DNA from: Hymenobacter sp. YIM 151500-1
Lineage (GTDB): Bacteria; Bacteroidota; Bacteroidia; Cytophagales; Hymenobacteraceae
NCBI RefSeq assembly: GCF_025979885.1
Contig: NZ_CP110139.1
Span: forward strand, 4,236,001-4,300,000
DNA: 64,000 bases
Reading direction: 5' to 3'
Part shown: positions 43,411 to 51,972 of the stretch, piece after piece
Position numbering within the stretch: position 1 is the stretch's first letter
How the letters are laid out: every line of letters begins with the position of its first letter
Program-made: the position numbers and the translations under genes
Notes under the pieces: model-generated
What the model saw: the letters and a program-made list of their open reading frames with translations, nothing else
The model's database searches: none
Told to the model about the DNA's origin: nothing

Positions 43411-43540
43411 GGTTTTCTCGCTGAGGTTGGCTACGCCTTCCCTCGGGTCGCAGAGGAAAAGCGCAGAGGTTCGCGGAGGTTGTTCAATGACAACACTGCG
43501 AACCTCTGCGCTTTTCCTCTGCGCAACACTGCGAGAAACC
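43411..43540. repeat. Palindromic element P4
   Basis: Outer ends GGTTTTCTCGC / GCGAGAAACC and a strong inner hairpin (GCAGAGGAAAAGCGCAGAGG pairing with CCTCTGCGCTTTTCCTCTGC) with a short loop. It ends exactly at the stop codon of the ABC permease gene (43541-43543). GGCTACGCCTTCCCTCGGG (43429-43447) recurs at 51975-51997 (inverted) and, diverged, in P3 copy 1. The right terminus matches that of P5. Confidence 0.88.
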
Positions 43541-44371
43541 TTACCCCGCCGCCCGCCGCCACCGCAGCAGCGCGTACCCAGCCACCGCTGCTACTGCAAA
43601 CCAGGCCAGGCTCCACCACTCCGACGACGACATGGCCGTTTTCACCAGCAGCTCGCCCTGCTTGCCGCCTTCAAACGCCGACAGCACCTTGGTGGAAGCA
43701 GCGTACGGAATCAGGTCACTATGCTCCCAGCGCAGCAGCGTCAGGGCCGTGACGATGCCCCCGATGCCCAGGGCCAGGGGCCCCACGAAGCTGCGCAGGG
43801 CCAGGGCCGCCGCAAACTGCACGCCCAGAATGCCCAGCGTTGCCACAAACGTGTGAGCCAGCATCAGCAGCAGGGGCGCTACCTCCACCAGGCCGCTCTG
43901 GAAGCCCAGCCCCGGCCGCAGCCAGCCCAGCACTACCCCCGAGGCCAGCAGCAACACCACGTACAGGCTCTGGGCCAGCGCGTTGAGGCCCAGCAGCACC
44001 AGCAGCTTGCTGCCGTACGCGGCCCCGCGGCCCACGGGCTGCACCAGCAAGTGCTTCCACCCTTCGGACCGGTGCTCCAGGGCCAGCACTAGGCTGCTGA
44101 GCAGCACCACAAACAACGGCAGCAGCAACACCGAAGCCGTTTGCCAGCTCATGCTGATGTAGGCTGGCCAGGGGTTTTGGCCGGGCTTGAGCAGCTTGTC
44201 GCCCTTGAAGTAGAAGATCAGGAAGTTGAGCAGCACGGGCAGGGCCCCGCCGCCCAGCGTCAGCCAGAGTGCGGCCGTGCGGCGCAGCTTGAGCATATCC
44301 ACGGACAGGCAGCGGGCCAGCTGGGTTAGGGCGCTGGGCCGGGGTAAGGCGAGAGTAGGGGCGGAGCTCAT
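43541..44371 (-). CDS. ABC transporter permease (ABC-2 type)
   Basis: A 276-residue protein with six predicted helices, including ALWLTLGGGALPVLLNFLIFYF, SVLLLPLFVVLLSSLVLALEH, LGLNALAQSLYVVLLLASGVVLGWL and LALGIGGIVTALTLL. EHRSEGWKHLLVQPVGR is the cytoplasmic loop typical of ABC-2/lantibiotic-immunity-like permeases. Its ATG overlaps the stop of the ATPase gene by 4 nt. The substrate is unknown. Confidence 0.88.
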   Translation of the reverse strand: MSSAPTLALPRPSALTQLARCLSVDMLKLRRTAALWLTLGGGALPVLLNFLIFYFKGDKLLKPGQNPWPAYISMSWQTASVLLLPLFVVLLSSLVLALEHRSEGWKHLLVQPVGRGAAYGSKLLVLLGLNALAQSLYVVLLLASGVVLGWLRPGLGFQSGLVEVAPLLLMLAHTFVATLGILGVQFAAALALRSFVGPLALGIGGIVTALTLLRWEHSDLIPYAASTKVLSAFEGGKQGELLVKTAMSSSEWWSLAWFAVAAVAGYALLRWRRAAG

Positions 44372-45297
44372 GCTATCTGGCTGGTTTGGGTGAGGTGGAG
44401 GAAAGTGGTTTCGAGGCTAGGCTGCTCGCAGCGCAGGCCGTACACGGGCTGGCCCGCGCCCACCAGGGCCGCCGCCAGCGCCGCCGTGTGCTCGGGCCCC
44501 TGATAGGGCAGCCGCAGCGTGCCGGCATCTGCCACCAGAGCCGTGCCCAGCAGTTGGGGCAGCAGGTTGCGGCAGGTGTCGGCGCTGTTGGTTTCCAGCA
44601 CCAGCTCGGCCCGGCCCAGTTGCAGGCGTTGCAGCTCCGTCAGGCTGCCCTGAAACACCAGCTGGCCCTGCTGCAATACGCCCACGTGAGTTGCCACTTT
44701 TTCTACTTCGCTGATGAGGTGGCTGCTGACCAGGATGGTAGTGCCCTGCTCCTGGCACAGACGCCGCAGCAGCTCCCGCATCTCAATAATGCCGTTGGGG
44801 TCGAGGCCGTTGGTAGGCTCGTCGAGCAGGAGCAGGTCGGGGCGGGGCAGCAGGGCCAGAGCCAGCCCCAGCCGCTGCCGCATGCCCAGCGAGTAGCCCC
44901 GCACCGGCCGGCGGGCCGAAGCCGCCAGGCCCACCAGCTCCAGCACGGCCATGGTGCGCTCGGCCGGCAGCCCGCGCAGGCGGCGGGTAGCCTCCACGTT
45001 TTCCAGGCCCGTAAGGTGGTCGTAGAGGGAGGGGTTTTCGATGAGGGCACCCACCCGGCTCAGCAGGGCCACGCGGTGCTGCTCCAGCTCCTGCCCAAAC
45101 ACGCGCACCGTGCCGGCCGCCGGTTGCAGCAGGCCCAGCAGCAGGCGCATGGTAGTGGTTTTGCCGGCGCCGTTGGGCCCCAGAAAGCCATAGATGCTGC
45201 CCGGCGGTACGGCCAGGTTCAGGTCGTGCAGCACAGGGCGCTGGCCGAAGCGGAAGTGCAGGCCCTGGGTTTCGAGTAGGGGAGCGGGTGTTGGCAT
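44368..45297 (-). CDS. ABC transporter ATP-binding protein
   Basis: A 309-residue ATPase. Walker A is FLGPNGAGKTTTMRLLLG, the signature YSLGMRQRLGLALALLP (LSGGQ variant), Walker B LLLLDEPTNGLDPNG, and the switch histidine is in VSSHLISEVEK. The C-terminal 90 residues are an accessory domain of the BcrA/CcmA-like class. It forms an exporter with the overlapping permease. A minus-strand TAGGTTTG box (45330-45323) lies upstream, and the operon is divergent from a LytS-type kinase, a common arrangement for regulated exporters. Confidence 0.95.
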   Translation of the reverse strand: MPTPAPLLETQGLHFRFGQRPVLHDLNLAVPPGSIYGFLGPNGAGKTTTMRLLLGLLQPAAGTVRVFGQELEQHRVALLSRVGALIENPSLYDHLTGLENVEATRRLRGLPAERTMAVLELVGLAASARRPVRGYSLGMRQRLGLALALLPRPDLLLLDEPTNGLDPNGIIEMRELLRRLCQEQGTTILVSSHLISEVEKVATHVGVLQQGQLVFQGSLTELQRLQLGRAELVLETNSADTCRNLLPQLLGTALVADAGTLRLPYQGPEHTAALAAALVGAGQPVYGLRCEQPSLETTFLHLTQTSQIA

Positions 45298-45322
45298 AGT
45301 GAAGTCAGAAGTTGAACCGCTG

Positions 45323-45361
45323 CAAACCTACCCGCGCCGGAATATAGAGCCCGGTCTATTC
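45323..45361 (-). promoter_or_regulatory. ABC operon promoter box with adjacent inverted repeat
   Basis: CAAACCTA (45323-45330) is TAGGTTTG on the minus strand, an exact TAnnTTTG, predicting a leader of about 20 nt. GAATATAGAGCCCGGTCTATTC (45340-45361, split here as GAATATAGA-6 nt-TCTATTC) lies over the -20 to -35 region and looks like an operator. Confidence 0.45.
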
Positions 45362-45536
45362 AACCAATCCTGGCACCGGTGGCTTGCAACGGCTGTTTTC
45401 GGCCACCGAACGAGCCTGCGCCGGCTGGCTGGCCCGCCGCTGCCTTTGGTTGGACCCGCTGGGGCGTTGAGGGCCCCGGCCGCGGGGTTGATTGAAAACC
45501 AGCCGCCCGATTTCTGGCCTCCTGCTATTTTTCGGT

Positions 45537-46829
45537 ATGGAAGTGTCCTCGCCCTACGTTGCCCCGCCCGCTGCCGAGCCCCTGCCCGCGGCCCGCCCCA
45601 CCTGGCGGAGCCGCCTGCGCACCTGGCTGCGGCCCGCCAACTGGTCGGCGGCCGCCGAGCCGGGCCGCATTCCGCGCGGCGTGCACGTGCTGCTGTGGCT
45701 GTGGCTGCTGGGGCTGGATGCGCTGAAGCTGAGCGGGGTAGTAGCCGCGCTGCCTCGCTTACCCAATACATTCAGCGAATGGCAGCCCCTGCTGGCTATG
45801 ATGGGCCGGCTGCTGCTGGAGGATGTCTGCGGAGCTACGCTGTTTTACCTGGTGTGGCGGTGGCTGATTCCGCGCACCCTGGGCCGGGCTAGGGTAGTGC
45901 TGTACGTGGCGCTGGCAGTGGCGCTGGTGCTACCATATGCCGCCCTGCTGGGTTGGGTAGCCAGCCGAATCAGCTACCAAGACGCGAAAACGAAAGTTGC
46001 GCGCATGATGCAGCCGGCAGCGACGCCCAAGAAGCCTGCCGCAACAACGCCAATCAAGAAAAACCAAGAAGCAGCCGCGGCAAAGCCGGGAACGGACAAG
46101 ATTGAACTGTGGATGCTTATGCTGGGCCATCTGATTATCGGTACGTTCATCGTAGCCAGCTCCTCGGCCCTGCGCATTACCGGCGACTACATCCGGGGGC
46201 AGCGCAACCGCCGGGAGCTGGAGCGCCAGCAGCTGCTCACGGAGCTGGCCATGCTCAAAACCCAGATCAACCCGCACTTCCTGTTCAACACCCTCAACAA
46301 CATTTACTCGCTCACGAGCCGCAAGTCTGACAAGGCGCCCGAGGCTGTGCTGCGGCTGTCGGAAATTATGCGCTACCTGCTCTATGAAAGCAGCACCGAC
46401 ATGGTGCCCCTGAGCCGGGAGCTGGCCCATCTGCACTCTTTCCTGGACCTCCAGCGCCTGCGCCTGCCAGCCACGGCGCAGGAGGCCATCCGGCTGGATG
46501 TGGAGGGCACCGACCCCGACTGCGCCTACCCCGTAGCGCCCCTGCTGCTGCTGCCCCTAGTCGAAAACGCCTTCAAGCACGGCGACTTATCGGCCCGGCC
46601 GGTGGCGGTGCACATTCGCCTGCTGCTGGCCGCTGATGGACTGCTGCGCTTCTCGGTGCTCAACCACGTGCCCCCCGCCGACCCCACCCGGCAGCTGCCC
46701 GCCCAGCCCGGCGGCGTGGGCCTGGTCAATCTGCGCCGCCGCCTGGAGCTGCTCTACCCCAACCGTTACTCTCTTGAAGTGCACGCTACTCCCGCCCAGC
46801 ACCTGGTTACATTGGTGCTGTTGCAGTAA
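45537..46829 (+). CDS. LytS/YehU-type sensor histidine kinase (second system)
   Basis: A 430-residue membrane kinase. Helices lie at about 50-68, 88-110, 120-143 and 190-210. A Lys/Ala/Pro-rich loop (about 150-187) separates the third and fourth. The His_kinase domain has LAMLKTQINPHFLFNTLNN with His247, and the HATPase has LLLPLVENAFKHG and GGVGLVNLRRRLELLYPNRY. The ATG at 45537 is chosen; TATTTTTCG ends 2 nt before it. The cognate regulator follows at 58 nt, and the divergent ABC exporter is a plausible target. Confidence 0.9.
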   Translation: MEVSSPYVAPPAAEPLPAARPTWRSRLRTWLRPANWSAAAEPGRIPRGVHVLLWLWLLGLDALKLSGVVAALPRLPNTFSEWQPLLAMMGRLLLEDVCGATLFYLVWRWLIPRTLGRARVVLYVALAVALVLPYAALLGWVASRISYQDAKTKVARMMQPAATPKKPAATTPIKKNQEAAAAKPGTDKIELWMLMLGHLIIGTFIVASSSALRITGDYIRGQRNRRELERQQLLTELAMLKTQINPHFLFNTLNNIYSLTSRKSDKAPEAVLRLSEIMRYLLYESSTDMVPLSRELAHLHSFLDLQRLRLPATAQEAIRLDVEGTDPDCAYPVAPLLLLPLVENAFKHGDLSARPVAVHIRLLLAADGLLRFSVLNHVPPADPTRQLPAQPGGVGLVNLRRRLELLYPNRYSLEVHATPAQHLVTLVLLQ

Positions 46830-46887
46830 GCCTTCTTGATGGCAACACATTTAGCACATTTCTCATAGTTCCACATTCGCCTCCCCC

Positions 46888-47622
46888 ATGACGTGCGCTA
46901 TTCTCGACGATGAACCGTTGGCTCTGGACTTGCTGGCCGATTATTGCGCGCAAGTGCCGGGGCTAGAGCTGAAGGGGCAGTTTGATGATGCCCTGGTGGG
47001 CCTGGCTTTTTTGCAGGACAACCCCGTGGACATTGTGTTCCTGGACGTGCACATGCCCCGGCTCACTGGCCTGCAACTGGCCCAGTTGCTGCCCACCCCG
47101 GGGCCGCGCATCATCTTCACCACCGCCTACGACCAGTACGCCGTGCGCAGCTACGACCTGAACGCGGCCGACTACCTGCTCAAACCCATTGCCTTCGACC
47201 GGTTTGTGCAGGCCGTGCAGAAAGTGCGGCAGCAGCTGGCATCGGCCGCTCCCGCCACGCTGCCCGCCGCTCCGGCTTCTCCGGAAGCGCCCGTCGTGGC
47301 CCCCGATGCCATGTTCGTCAAGAACGAGCACCGCCTTCAGCGCGTGGCCTTCGATGATATTCTCTACATCGAGGGCATGAAAGAATACCTGATGCTCTAC
47401 ACCACGGCCGGCAAGGTACTCACGCTCCAGTCGTTTCGGCGGGTGGAGGAGGTGCTGCCCCCCGACCGGTTTGCCCGCATTCATAAGTCGTACCTGGTGG
47501 CCCTGAGCCGCATCGAGCACGTGGAGCGCGGCAAGGTGCAGATTGCCGGCCGCCTGCTCCCCATCGGCGACACCTACCGGGAACCCTTCTTCAACCTGAT
47601 TAAAGCCTACAATCTGTTATAG
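46888..47622 (+). CDS. LytTR family response regulator (second system)
   Basis: A 244-residue protein. The receiver domain has acidic LDDEP, phospho-acceptor Asp53 (VFLDVHMP) and KPIAF; an Ala/Pro linker then a LytTR domain (DILYIEGMKEYLMLYT, RFARIHKSYLVALSRI, GRLLPIGDTYREPF) follow. It is paralogous to the regulator at 9935-10690 with the same architecture. A palindromic element begins 4 nt after its stop. Confidence 0.93.
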   Translation: MTCAILDDEPLALDLLADYCAQVPGLELKGQFDDALVGLAFLQDNPVDIVFLDVHMPRLTGLQLAQLLPTPGPRIIFTTAYDQYAVRSYDLNAADYLLKPIAFDRFVQAVQKVRQQLASAAPATLPAAPASPEAPVVAPDAMFVKNEHRLQRVAFDDILYIEGMKEYLMLYTTAGKVLTLQSFRRVEEVLPPDRFARIHKSYLVALSRIEHVERGKVQIAGRLLPIGDTYREPFFNLIKAYNLL

Positions 47623-47625
47623 AAT

Positions 47626-47772
47626 AGAAGTGAGTACCGAGAAGTGAGAGGTGAGACTCTCGTTCTATCGTAGAGGGTAGATACTAGAAGTGAGAGGTGA
47701 GACTTTCGCTCTGAGAGCCCGGCTGGGTTGCAGAACAAGAGTCTCACCTCTCACTTCTCGGTACTCACTTCT
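47626..47772. repeat. Palindromic element P7
   Basis: 41-bp arms (47626-47666 / 47732-47772) with one mismatch, beginning AGAAGTGAGTACCGAGAAGT. The central part repeats AGAAGTGAGAGGTGAGACT directly at 47686-47704. It fills the gap between the convergent LytTR and wrbA genes. Confidence 0.9.
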
Positions 47773-47794
47773 CCTAGTCTCAGGTCTGGTCTAC

Positions 47795-48406
47795 TTACCG
47801 CGCCAGCTTGCTGGCAATTTCGGCGGTGTGGCGACCTTGGTGGCGGGCACCTTCCAACTCATTTTCGCTGGGCATCCGCTCGCCTTGACCCCCGGTCACG
47901 GTGCTGGCGCCGTAGGGCGTGCCGCCGGTTACTTCCTCGTGGCCCATCTGGCCCTGCCAGGCGTAGGGCAGGCCCACAATGACAAAGCCGTGGTGGAGCA
48001 GCTCCGTGTGAAACGACCGGATGGTGGTTTCCTGGCCGCCGTGCTGGGTGGCAGTGCTGACGAACACGCCCCCAACCTTCCCAATCAGCGCGCCGCTGGC
48101 CCACAGGCCGCCCGTGCTGTCCATGTACGCCTGCATCTGGCCGCACACGTTGCCGTAGCGGGTGGGCGTACCGAATATGATGGCGTCATACTCCGTCAGC
48201 TCGTTGGGGGTAGCCACTGGAATATGCTCGAAGGCTTTCTGGGCCTGCGTAGCGCCAATTTGGTCGAGCAGAGCGGGCGGCAGCGTTTCCGGCACCCGCT
48301 TCAGAACCACTTCGTTGCCGGCTACCTGGCGGGCACCTTCGGCTACGGCTTCTGCCATTCTGTAAAGGTGTCCGTAGGTGGAATAAAACAAGACAAGCGT
48401 TTTCAT
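47795..48406 (-). CDS. wrbA: NAD(P)H:quinone oxidoreductase type IV
   Basis: A 203-residue flavodoxin-fold enzyme reducing quinones by two electrons. [18 protein letters not shown] is the FMN phosphate loop, [25 protein letters not shown] and [25 protein letters not shown] are WrbA signatures, and the C-terminus ([20 protein letters not shown]) is typical. It is monocistronic with its promoter region at 48407-48530. Confidence 0.96.
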   Translation of the reverse strand: MKTLVLFYSTYGHLYRMAEAVAEGARQVAGNEVVLKRVPETLPPALLDQIGATQAQKAFEHIPVATPNELTEYDAIIFGTPTRYGNVCGQMQAYMDSTGGLWASGALIGKVGGVFVSTATQHGGQETTIRSFHTELLHHGFVIVGLPYAWQGQMGHEEVTGGTPYGASTVTGGQGERMPSENELEGARHQGRHTAEIASKLAR

Positions 48407-48497
48407 ACAGTGGAATTAGTTGGAAATGAAAAAAACAAACGCGAAAGCAGACGTACGGCGCCTCCACCCGTGAGGTAGGTAAAAGAGTAGGTGCTGG

Positions 48498-48529
48498 CAA
48501 ATATATGTACATACATTATATGTTCTAAC
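48498..48529 (-). promoter_or_regulatory. wrbA promoter with palindromic operator candidate
   Basis: CAAATATA (48498-48505) reads TATATTTG on the minus strand, an exact -7 box about 90 nt before wrbA. TATGTACATA (48504-48513) is a perfect palindrome overlapping it, and ACATA / TATGT (48509-48513 / 48519-48523) adds a second. The rest of 48407-48792 shows no gene. Confidence 0.5.
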
Positions 48530-48792
48530 ATGGTTGCTCTTTTTCTATTCTCAAAAGTTGAACGGCTTGGTTTACAGCGGAGCAGCTTATCTTTTCATAA
48601 AAAATAAGTAGCCATTGCAACCTTCGTCCGGCCAGGGTAGCTCTTCCTTCCGAAGCACCCGCCCTCGACGGGGCTGCCTCTAGTATTGCCTTATCTGATT
48701 CTGCTGCATATGCCGCAATCGTACCTCCGTTGCACCTGGGCTGCGCCCGCCGGTGCCCACCTAACCGCCGGTCCTGGGGACCGGACTGCCCG

Positions 48793-49482
48793 ATGAGTGC
48801 CGTGGCGCCGCTGGGAGCCGGCGGCTTGCACCGGCTGCTGCCTGGCGCGGCTGCGGCCGCGCGCCCGGAGTCCCTATCGTCGTCGTTATCCGCTCCCGTG
48901 CGTACCCTGACCCCGCCTTCCCAGCTCTCCGATGCCGAGCTGATTGACGGCTGCCTCGCGGGCAGCCGCCTGATGCAGAAGTATCTGTACGAACGATTCT
49001 CGGGCCGCATGTTGGCCGTGTGCCTGCGCTACGCCCAAACCACCTTCGAGGCCGAGGATATTTTGCAGGATGGCTTTCTGACGGTCTTCAAGAGCCTGGG
49101 CAACTTCCGGCGCGAATGTCCGCTGGAATTCTGGATTCGGCGTATTATGATTAACGCCGCCCTGCGCCAGCACCGCCGCAACGCCCCGCTGGTAGCAGTA
49201 AGCGACGGCGGCGAGTACCCCGAGGACCTGGCCGGTGAGGAATTTACCCTGTCTAACTACAACTTCGAGCAGCTGCTGAGCATGGTGCAGGAGCTGGCTC
49301 CGCGCTACCGCATGGTATTCAACCTGTTTGCCATTGAGGGCTACGGCCACAAGGAAATCGGGGAGATGCTGGGCATTTCGGAAGGCACCAGCAAGTCGCA
49401 GTACTCCCGGGCTCGGGCAATTTTGAAAAGCAAACTGGAGCGCCTCGACGCTCATCATACGCATGGTACCCTCCGCTCCTAA
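48793..49482 (+). CDS. ECF-type RNA polymerase sigma factor (second)
   Basis: A 229-residue protein. Region 2 is LIDGCLAGSRLMQKYLYERFSGRMLAVCLRYAQTTFEAEDILQDGFLTVFKSL...FWIRRIMINAAL. Region 4 is YRMVFNLFAIEGYGHKEIGEMLGISEGTSKSQYSRARAIL. Conserved sequence starts near residue 40; ATGs at 48730 and 48793 are both possible and I take the latter. Its last 20 nt overlap the next gene, so the two are coupled. It is unlike the first ECF in that no zinc-finger anti-sigma follows. Confidence 0.88.
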   Translation: MSAVAPLGAGGLHRLLPGAAAAARPESLSSSLSAPVRTLTPPSQLSDAELIDGCLAGSRLMQKYLYERFSGRMLAVCLRYAQTTFEAEDILQDGFLTVFKSLGNFRRECPLEFWIRRIMINAALRQHRRNAPLVAVSDGGEYPEDLAGEEFTLSNYNFEQLLSMVQELAPRYRMVFNLFAIEGYGHKEIGEMLGISEGTSKSQYSRARAILKSKLERLDAHHTHGTLRS

Positions 49483-51022
49483 TTCTACTCCCAACCCACA
49501 CGACCAGCACCCGCGCACGGGCAGCCTGGAAGACGTGTTTCGCCAGAAGTTTGCCGAGGCCGAAGTGACGCCCCGCGCCAGCCTCTGGGAGCAGCTCGAC
49601 CATGAGCTGCTGGTGCAGCAAAACGACACTTACCGTCGCCGCCTGGCCGTGCACCGCTGGGTAGCGGCGGCTTGCCTGCTGCTGCTGCTGGGCGGGGGCG
49701 GGTGGGCCACGTGGCGCCAATGGGCCCAAAACGCCTCGGCGGAGCTGGCTGCTCAGGCCTCTGGCAACGCTAACCCCTCGGCTGCCACGGCCGACGCCCG
49801 CGCCACCTTGCCGGCTGGTGCACGGAGTGTCGCTGGCCCCGTAACACCGGGCACCGCCGCCTCCGAGGCAGCCACAGCAACCGGTATGCTGGCTGCGGCT
49901 GGCGGCGCAACCGAAACGGCAACTGGCGCAACTGCTTACCCGAACTCGCCGGCCGCGGCAGCTCGCCTGCTGCAAAATGCCCTACTGGGTGCGCCTGCCG
50001 GTACGCCCGCGGCAGTAGGTTTCGGGTTCAACGGCAGCCTGACCACCGAACAAGCCTACGCCAATCTGCTAGGGAGTGCCTTCGGCGACATGCCGCTGCG
50101 CGCCGTGCGGGTAAGCGGCTTCGGCAGCCTGGCCGGCCGCCCCGATACGCTCAAGCCCGCCCTGCTCACCTTGCCCCAGGCCCCGGCCGGCCAGGCGCAA
50201 CTGGCAGCCGCCAGCCCGGAAGCTCAGGAAAGCCAGCTCCCCACGAAGCTGTGGCGGCGTCTGCGCCTGGGCGGCAGCTATGCCGCCTCATCCTACAACC
50301 CCAACATTAATTTCTCCCAGTCGGAAGGCCGGGTGAAGGCTGACCCCGTAACGGTGGCTTTGCGCAACTACTACCAGGACGATGCCGAGCAGGAGTACCG
50401 CCGCAACCTGCGCGCCGGCCTGAGCCAGCGCGTAGCCTTGGCCGCCACCTTCGCCCTCAACGACCGGTGGGCCGTAACGGCCGGGGCCGAAGTAGCCGAG
50501 CACCGCGCCACCTCGGCCACTACCTATGGTTTCCTGGATGGCAAGCAGCAGGGCCGCCAGGCCGCCGACTTGTTCCGGCCGGCTTCATTGCCCCCGTCGC
50601 AGCCCGAGACCCGCGCTACCTCGTACCGCTACCGCACGGCCAGCGTGCCGGTGGGCGTGCGCTATGGCAGCACCAAGCCGGGCGTGTCGCTTTACGCCAA
50701 GGTGGGCGCGGCCGTGAGTGTGCTGCTGAGCAGCCGCTCCGAGCTGGAAGGTTCCCCCGAGGCCACCCGCACCTACACCGTGTCGTCGGCGGAGTCGCCC
50801 TACCGCCAGGTGCTGACTTCGGCGCGGGCCGGAGCCGGGGTGCGCTACCAGCCCACCGATGCTTCCTGGAACGTAGCCGTGGGTCCCACCGCCGAGGTGG
50901 GCCTGACCACGCTCAACGCCAGCCCCACCCAGCGCCTGCTGCGCCAGAGCCGCCCGTATAGCGTAGGCGTGGAGGCCAGTGTCGAGTTTGGTCCGGTGAA
51001 GGCAAGCCCCGTAGGTCAATAA
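49463..51022 (+). CDS. Single-pass membrane protein with C-terminal outer-membrane-barrel-like domain
   Basis: A 519-residue protein. The N-terminal cytosolic part (SLEDVFRQKFAEAEVTPRASLWEQLDHELL) precedes one TM helix (about 65-82, WVAAACLLLLLGGGGWATW). An Ala/Thr-rich linker of about 150 residues leads to a C-terminal beta-rich region from about 265 (LRLGGSYAASSYNPNINF ... WAVTAGAEVAEHRA ... VPVGVRYGSTKPGVSLYAKVGAAVSVLL), which resembles an outer-membrane beta-barrel. Its position overlapping an ECF gene suggests an anti-sigma role for the N-terminus. This is inference; the protein family is known to me only as uncharacterised. Confidence 0.8.
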   Translation: MVPSAPNSTPNPHDQHPRTGSLEDVFRQKFAEAEVTPRASLWEQLDHELLVQQNDTYRRRLAVHRWVAAACLLLLLGGGGWATWRQWAQNASAELAAQASGNANPSAATADARATLPAGARSVAGPVTPGTAASEAATATGMLAAAGGATETATGATAYPNSPAAAARLLQNALLGAPAGTPAAVGFGFNGSLTTEQAYANLLGSAFGDMPLRAVRVSGFGSLAGRPDTLKPALLTLPQAPAGQAQLAAASPEAQESQLPTKLWRRLRLGGSYAASSYNPNINFSQSEGRVKADPVTVALRNYYQDDAEQEYRRNLRAGLSQRVALAATFALNDRWAVTAGAEVAEHRATSATTYGFLDGKQQGRQAADLFRPASLPPSQPETRATSYRYRTASVPVGVRYGSTKPGVSLYAKVGAAVSVLLSSRSELEGSPEATRTYTVSSAESPYRQVLTSARAGAGVRYQPTDASWNVAVGPTAEVGLTTLNASPTQRLLRQSRPYSVGVEASVEFGPVKASPVGQ

Positions 51023-51057
51023 GAGCAGTAGATGGGTTGAACTTTACGCTGTGCGCC

Positions 51058-51417
51058 ATGTCACGCCTCCTTTCCTGGATTCTTCTGCTTCTGCTCGGCA
51101 CCGTTGCGGGCTGCAACGTGGCCAGCGAAGAAGCCACTCCCAACTGCCCCAGCGACTTTTCGGCCACGCTGATTGAGCAGCTCAAGCAGCAGCCCAAGCA
51201 AAACCCGCCCGCCGAAGTAACCCAGTACACCTACCAGGGCCGCACGGTGTACCTCGTCACGGGTGGCTGCTGCGACAACTACAACTACCTGTTCGATACC
51301 TGCGGCAACGTGCTGTGCGCGGCCAGCGGCGGCGTATCCGGCCGCGGCGACGGCCGCTGCCCCAACTTCAGCGCCACCGCCACCAACCCTGTGCTCATCT
51401 GGCGCGACCCGCGCTAG
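51058..51417 (+). CDS. Cysteine-rich lipoprotein (DUF6970-like)
   Basis: A 119-residue protein. The signal peptide ends in a lipobox (LLLGTVAGC). The mature part has TYQGRTVYLVTGGCCDNYNYLFDTCGNVLCAASGG, a CC...C...C pattern that I associate with small Bacteroidota lipoproteins such as DUF6970. The function is unknown. It follows the barrel gene by 35 nt, probably in the same operon. The ATG at 51058 is used. Confidence 0.75.
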   Translation: MSRLLSWILLLLLGTVAGCNVASEEATPNCPSDFSATLIEQLKQQPKQNPPAEVTQYTYQGRTVYLVTGGCCDNYNYLFDTCGNVLCAASGGVSGRGDGRCPNFSATATNPVLIWRDPR

Positions 51418-51474
51418 GTGTCTGCTACCGGCGCTGTTCACGGGGGCCATGTTCAACCAACTGCTGTTTAGGTG

Positions 51475-51900
51475 ATGAAAACGCTACTTCTTCTACTTGG
51501 ATTCTGGGTGCTGCTGGGGCTGGTGCAATGCACCAAAGACGAGGACCCGGCCGTGGTAAAGCTGGGCCAGAAAATAGAGCTGAAGAAAGACCAAAGCGTG
51601 CAAGTAGTCACTGCCAAGGCACCGGTGCAGCTCACTGTAACCGAGATAACCGACTCGCGCTGCCCCAGTGGTGTAAACTGCGTGGCGCCCGGACAAGCCG
51701 ACGTGAGCGTGGAGCTGCGCGACGGCGCAGGCGCAGTGCAGAAAGCCACCCTGTGCCTCGGCAGCTGCTCCAACGACTCGGCGGCCGTGGTGCTGGATGC
51801 CGTGCCGTACTGGCTGCGCCTGACCGACGTGAACCCATACCCTTCAGCAAACGCGCGCTTCGGCCCCCAGACGGCCACGCTCTACCTAACGCAGCAGTAA
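51475..51900 (+). CDS. Small lipoprotein of unknown function
   Basis: A 141-residue protein with a signal peptide and lipobox (LLGLVQC). The mature part has EITDSRCPSGVNCVAPGQADVSVELRDG, which resembles small Bacteroidota lipoproteins carrying an RCPxGVxCVWxG-type motif. The two Cys may form a disulfide. It is the last gene of the ECF-barrel-lipoprotein group, followed by a terminator. Confidence 0.75.
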   Translation: MKTLLLLLGFWVLLGLVQCTKDEDPAVVKLGQKIELKKDQSVQVVTAKAPVQLTVTEITDSRCPSGVNCVAPGQADVSVELRDGAGAVQKATLCLGSCSNDSAAVVLDAVPYWLRLTDVNPYPSANARFGPQTATLYLTQQ

Positions 51901-51921
51901 GCTGCTCCTGGTTTTGTTCTG

Positions 51922-51960
51922 AAGCCCGCTCCTGATGCCTTGGGAGCGGGCTTTTTGTTT
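51922..51960 (+). terminator. Rho-independent terminator
   Basis: AAGCCCGCTCC / GGAGCGGGCTT stem followed by TTTTGTTT, ending the ECF-associated operon. Confidence 0.88.
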
Positions 51961-51972
51961 ACCAGAACAGCT

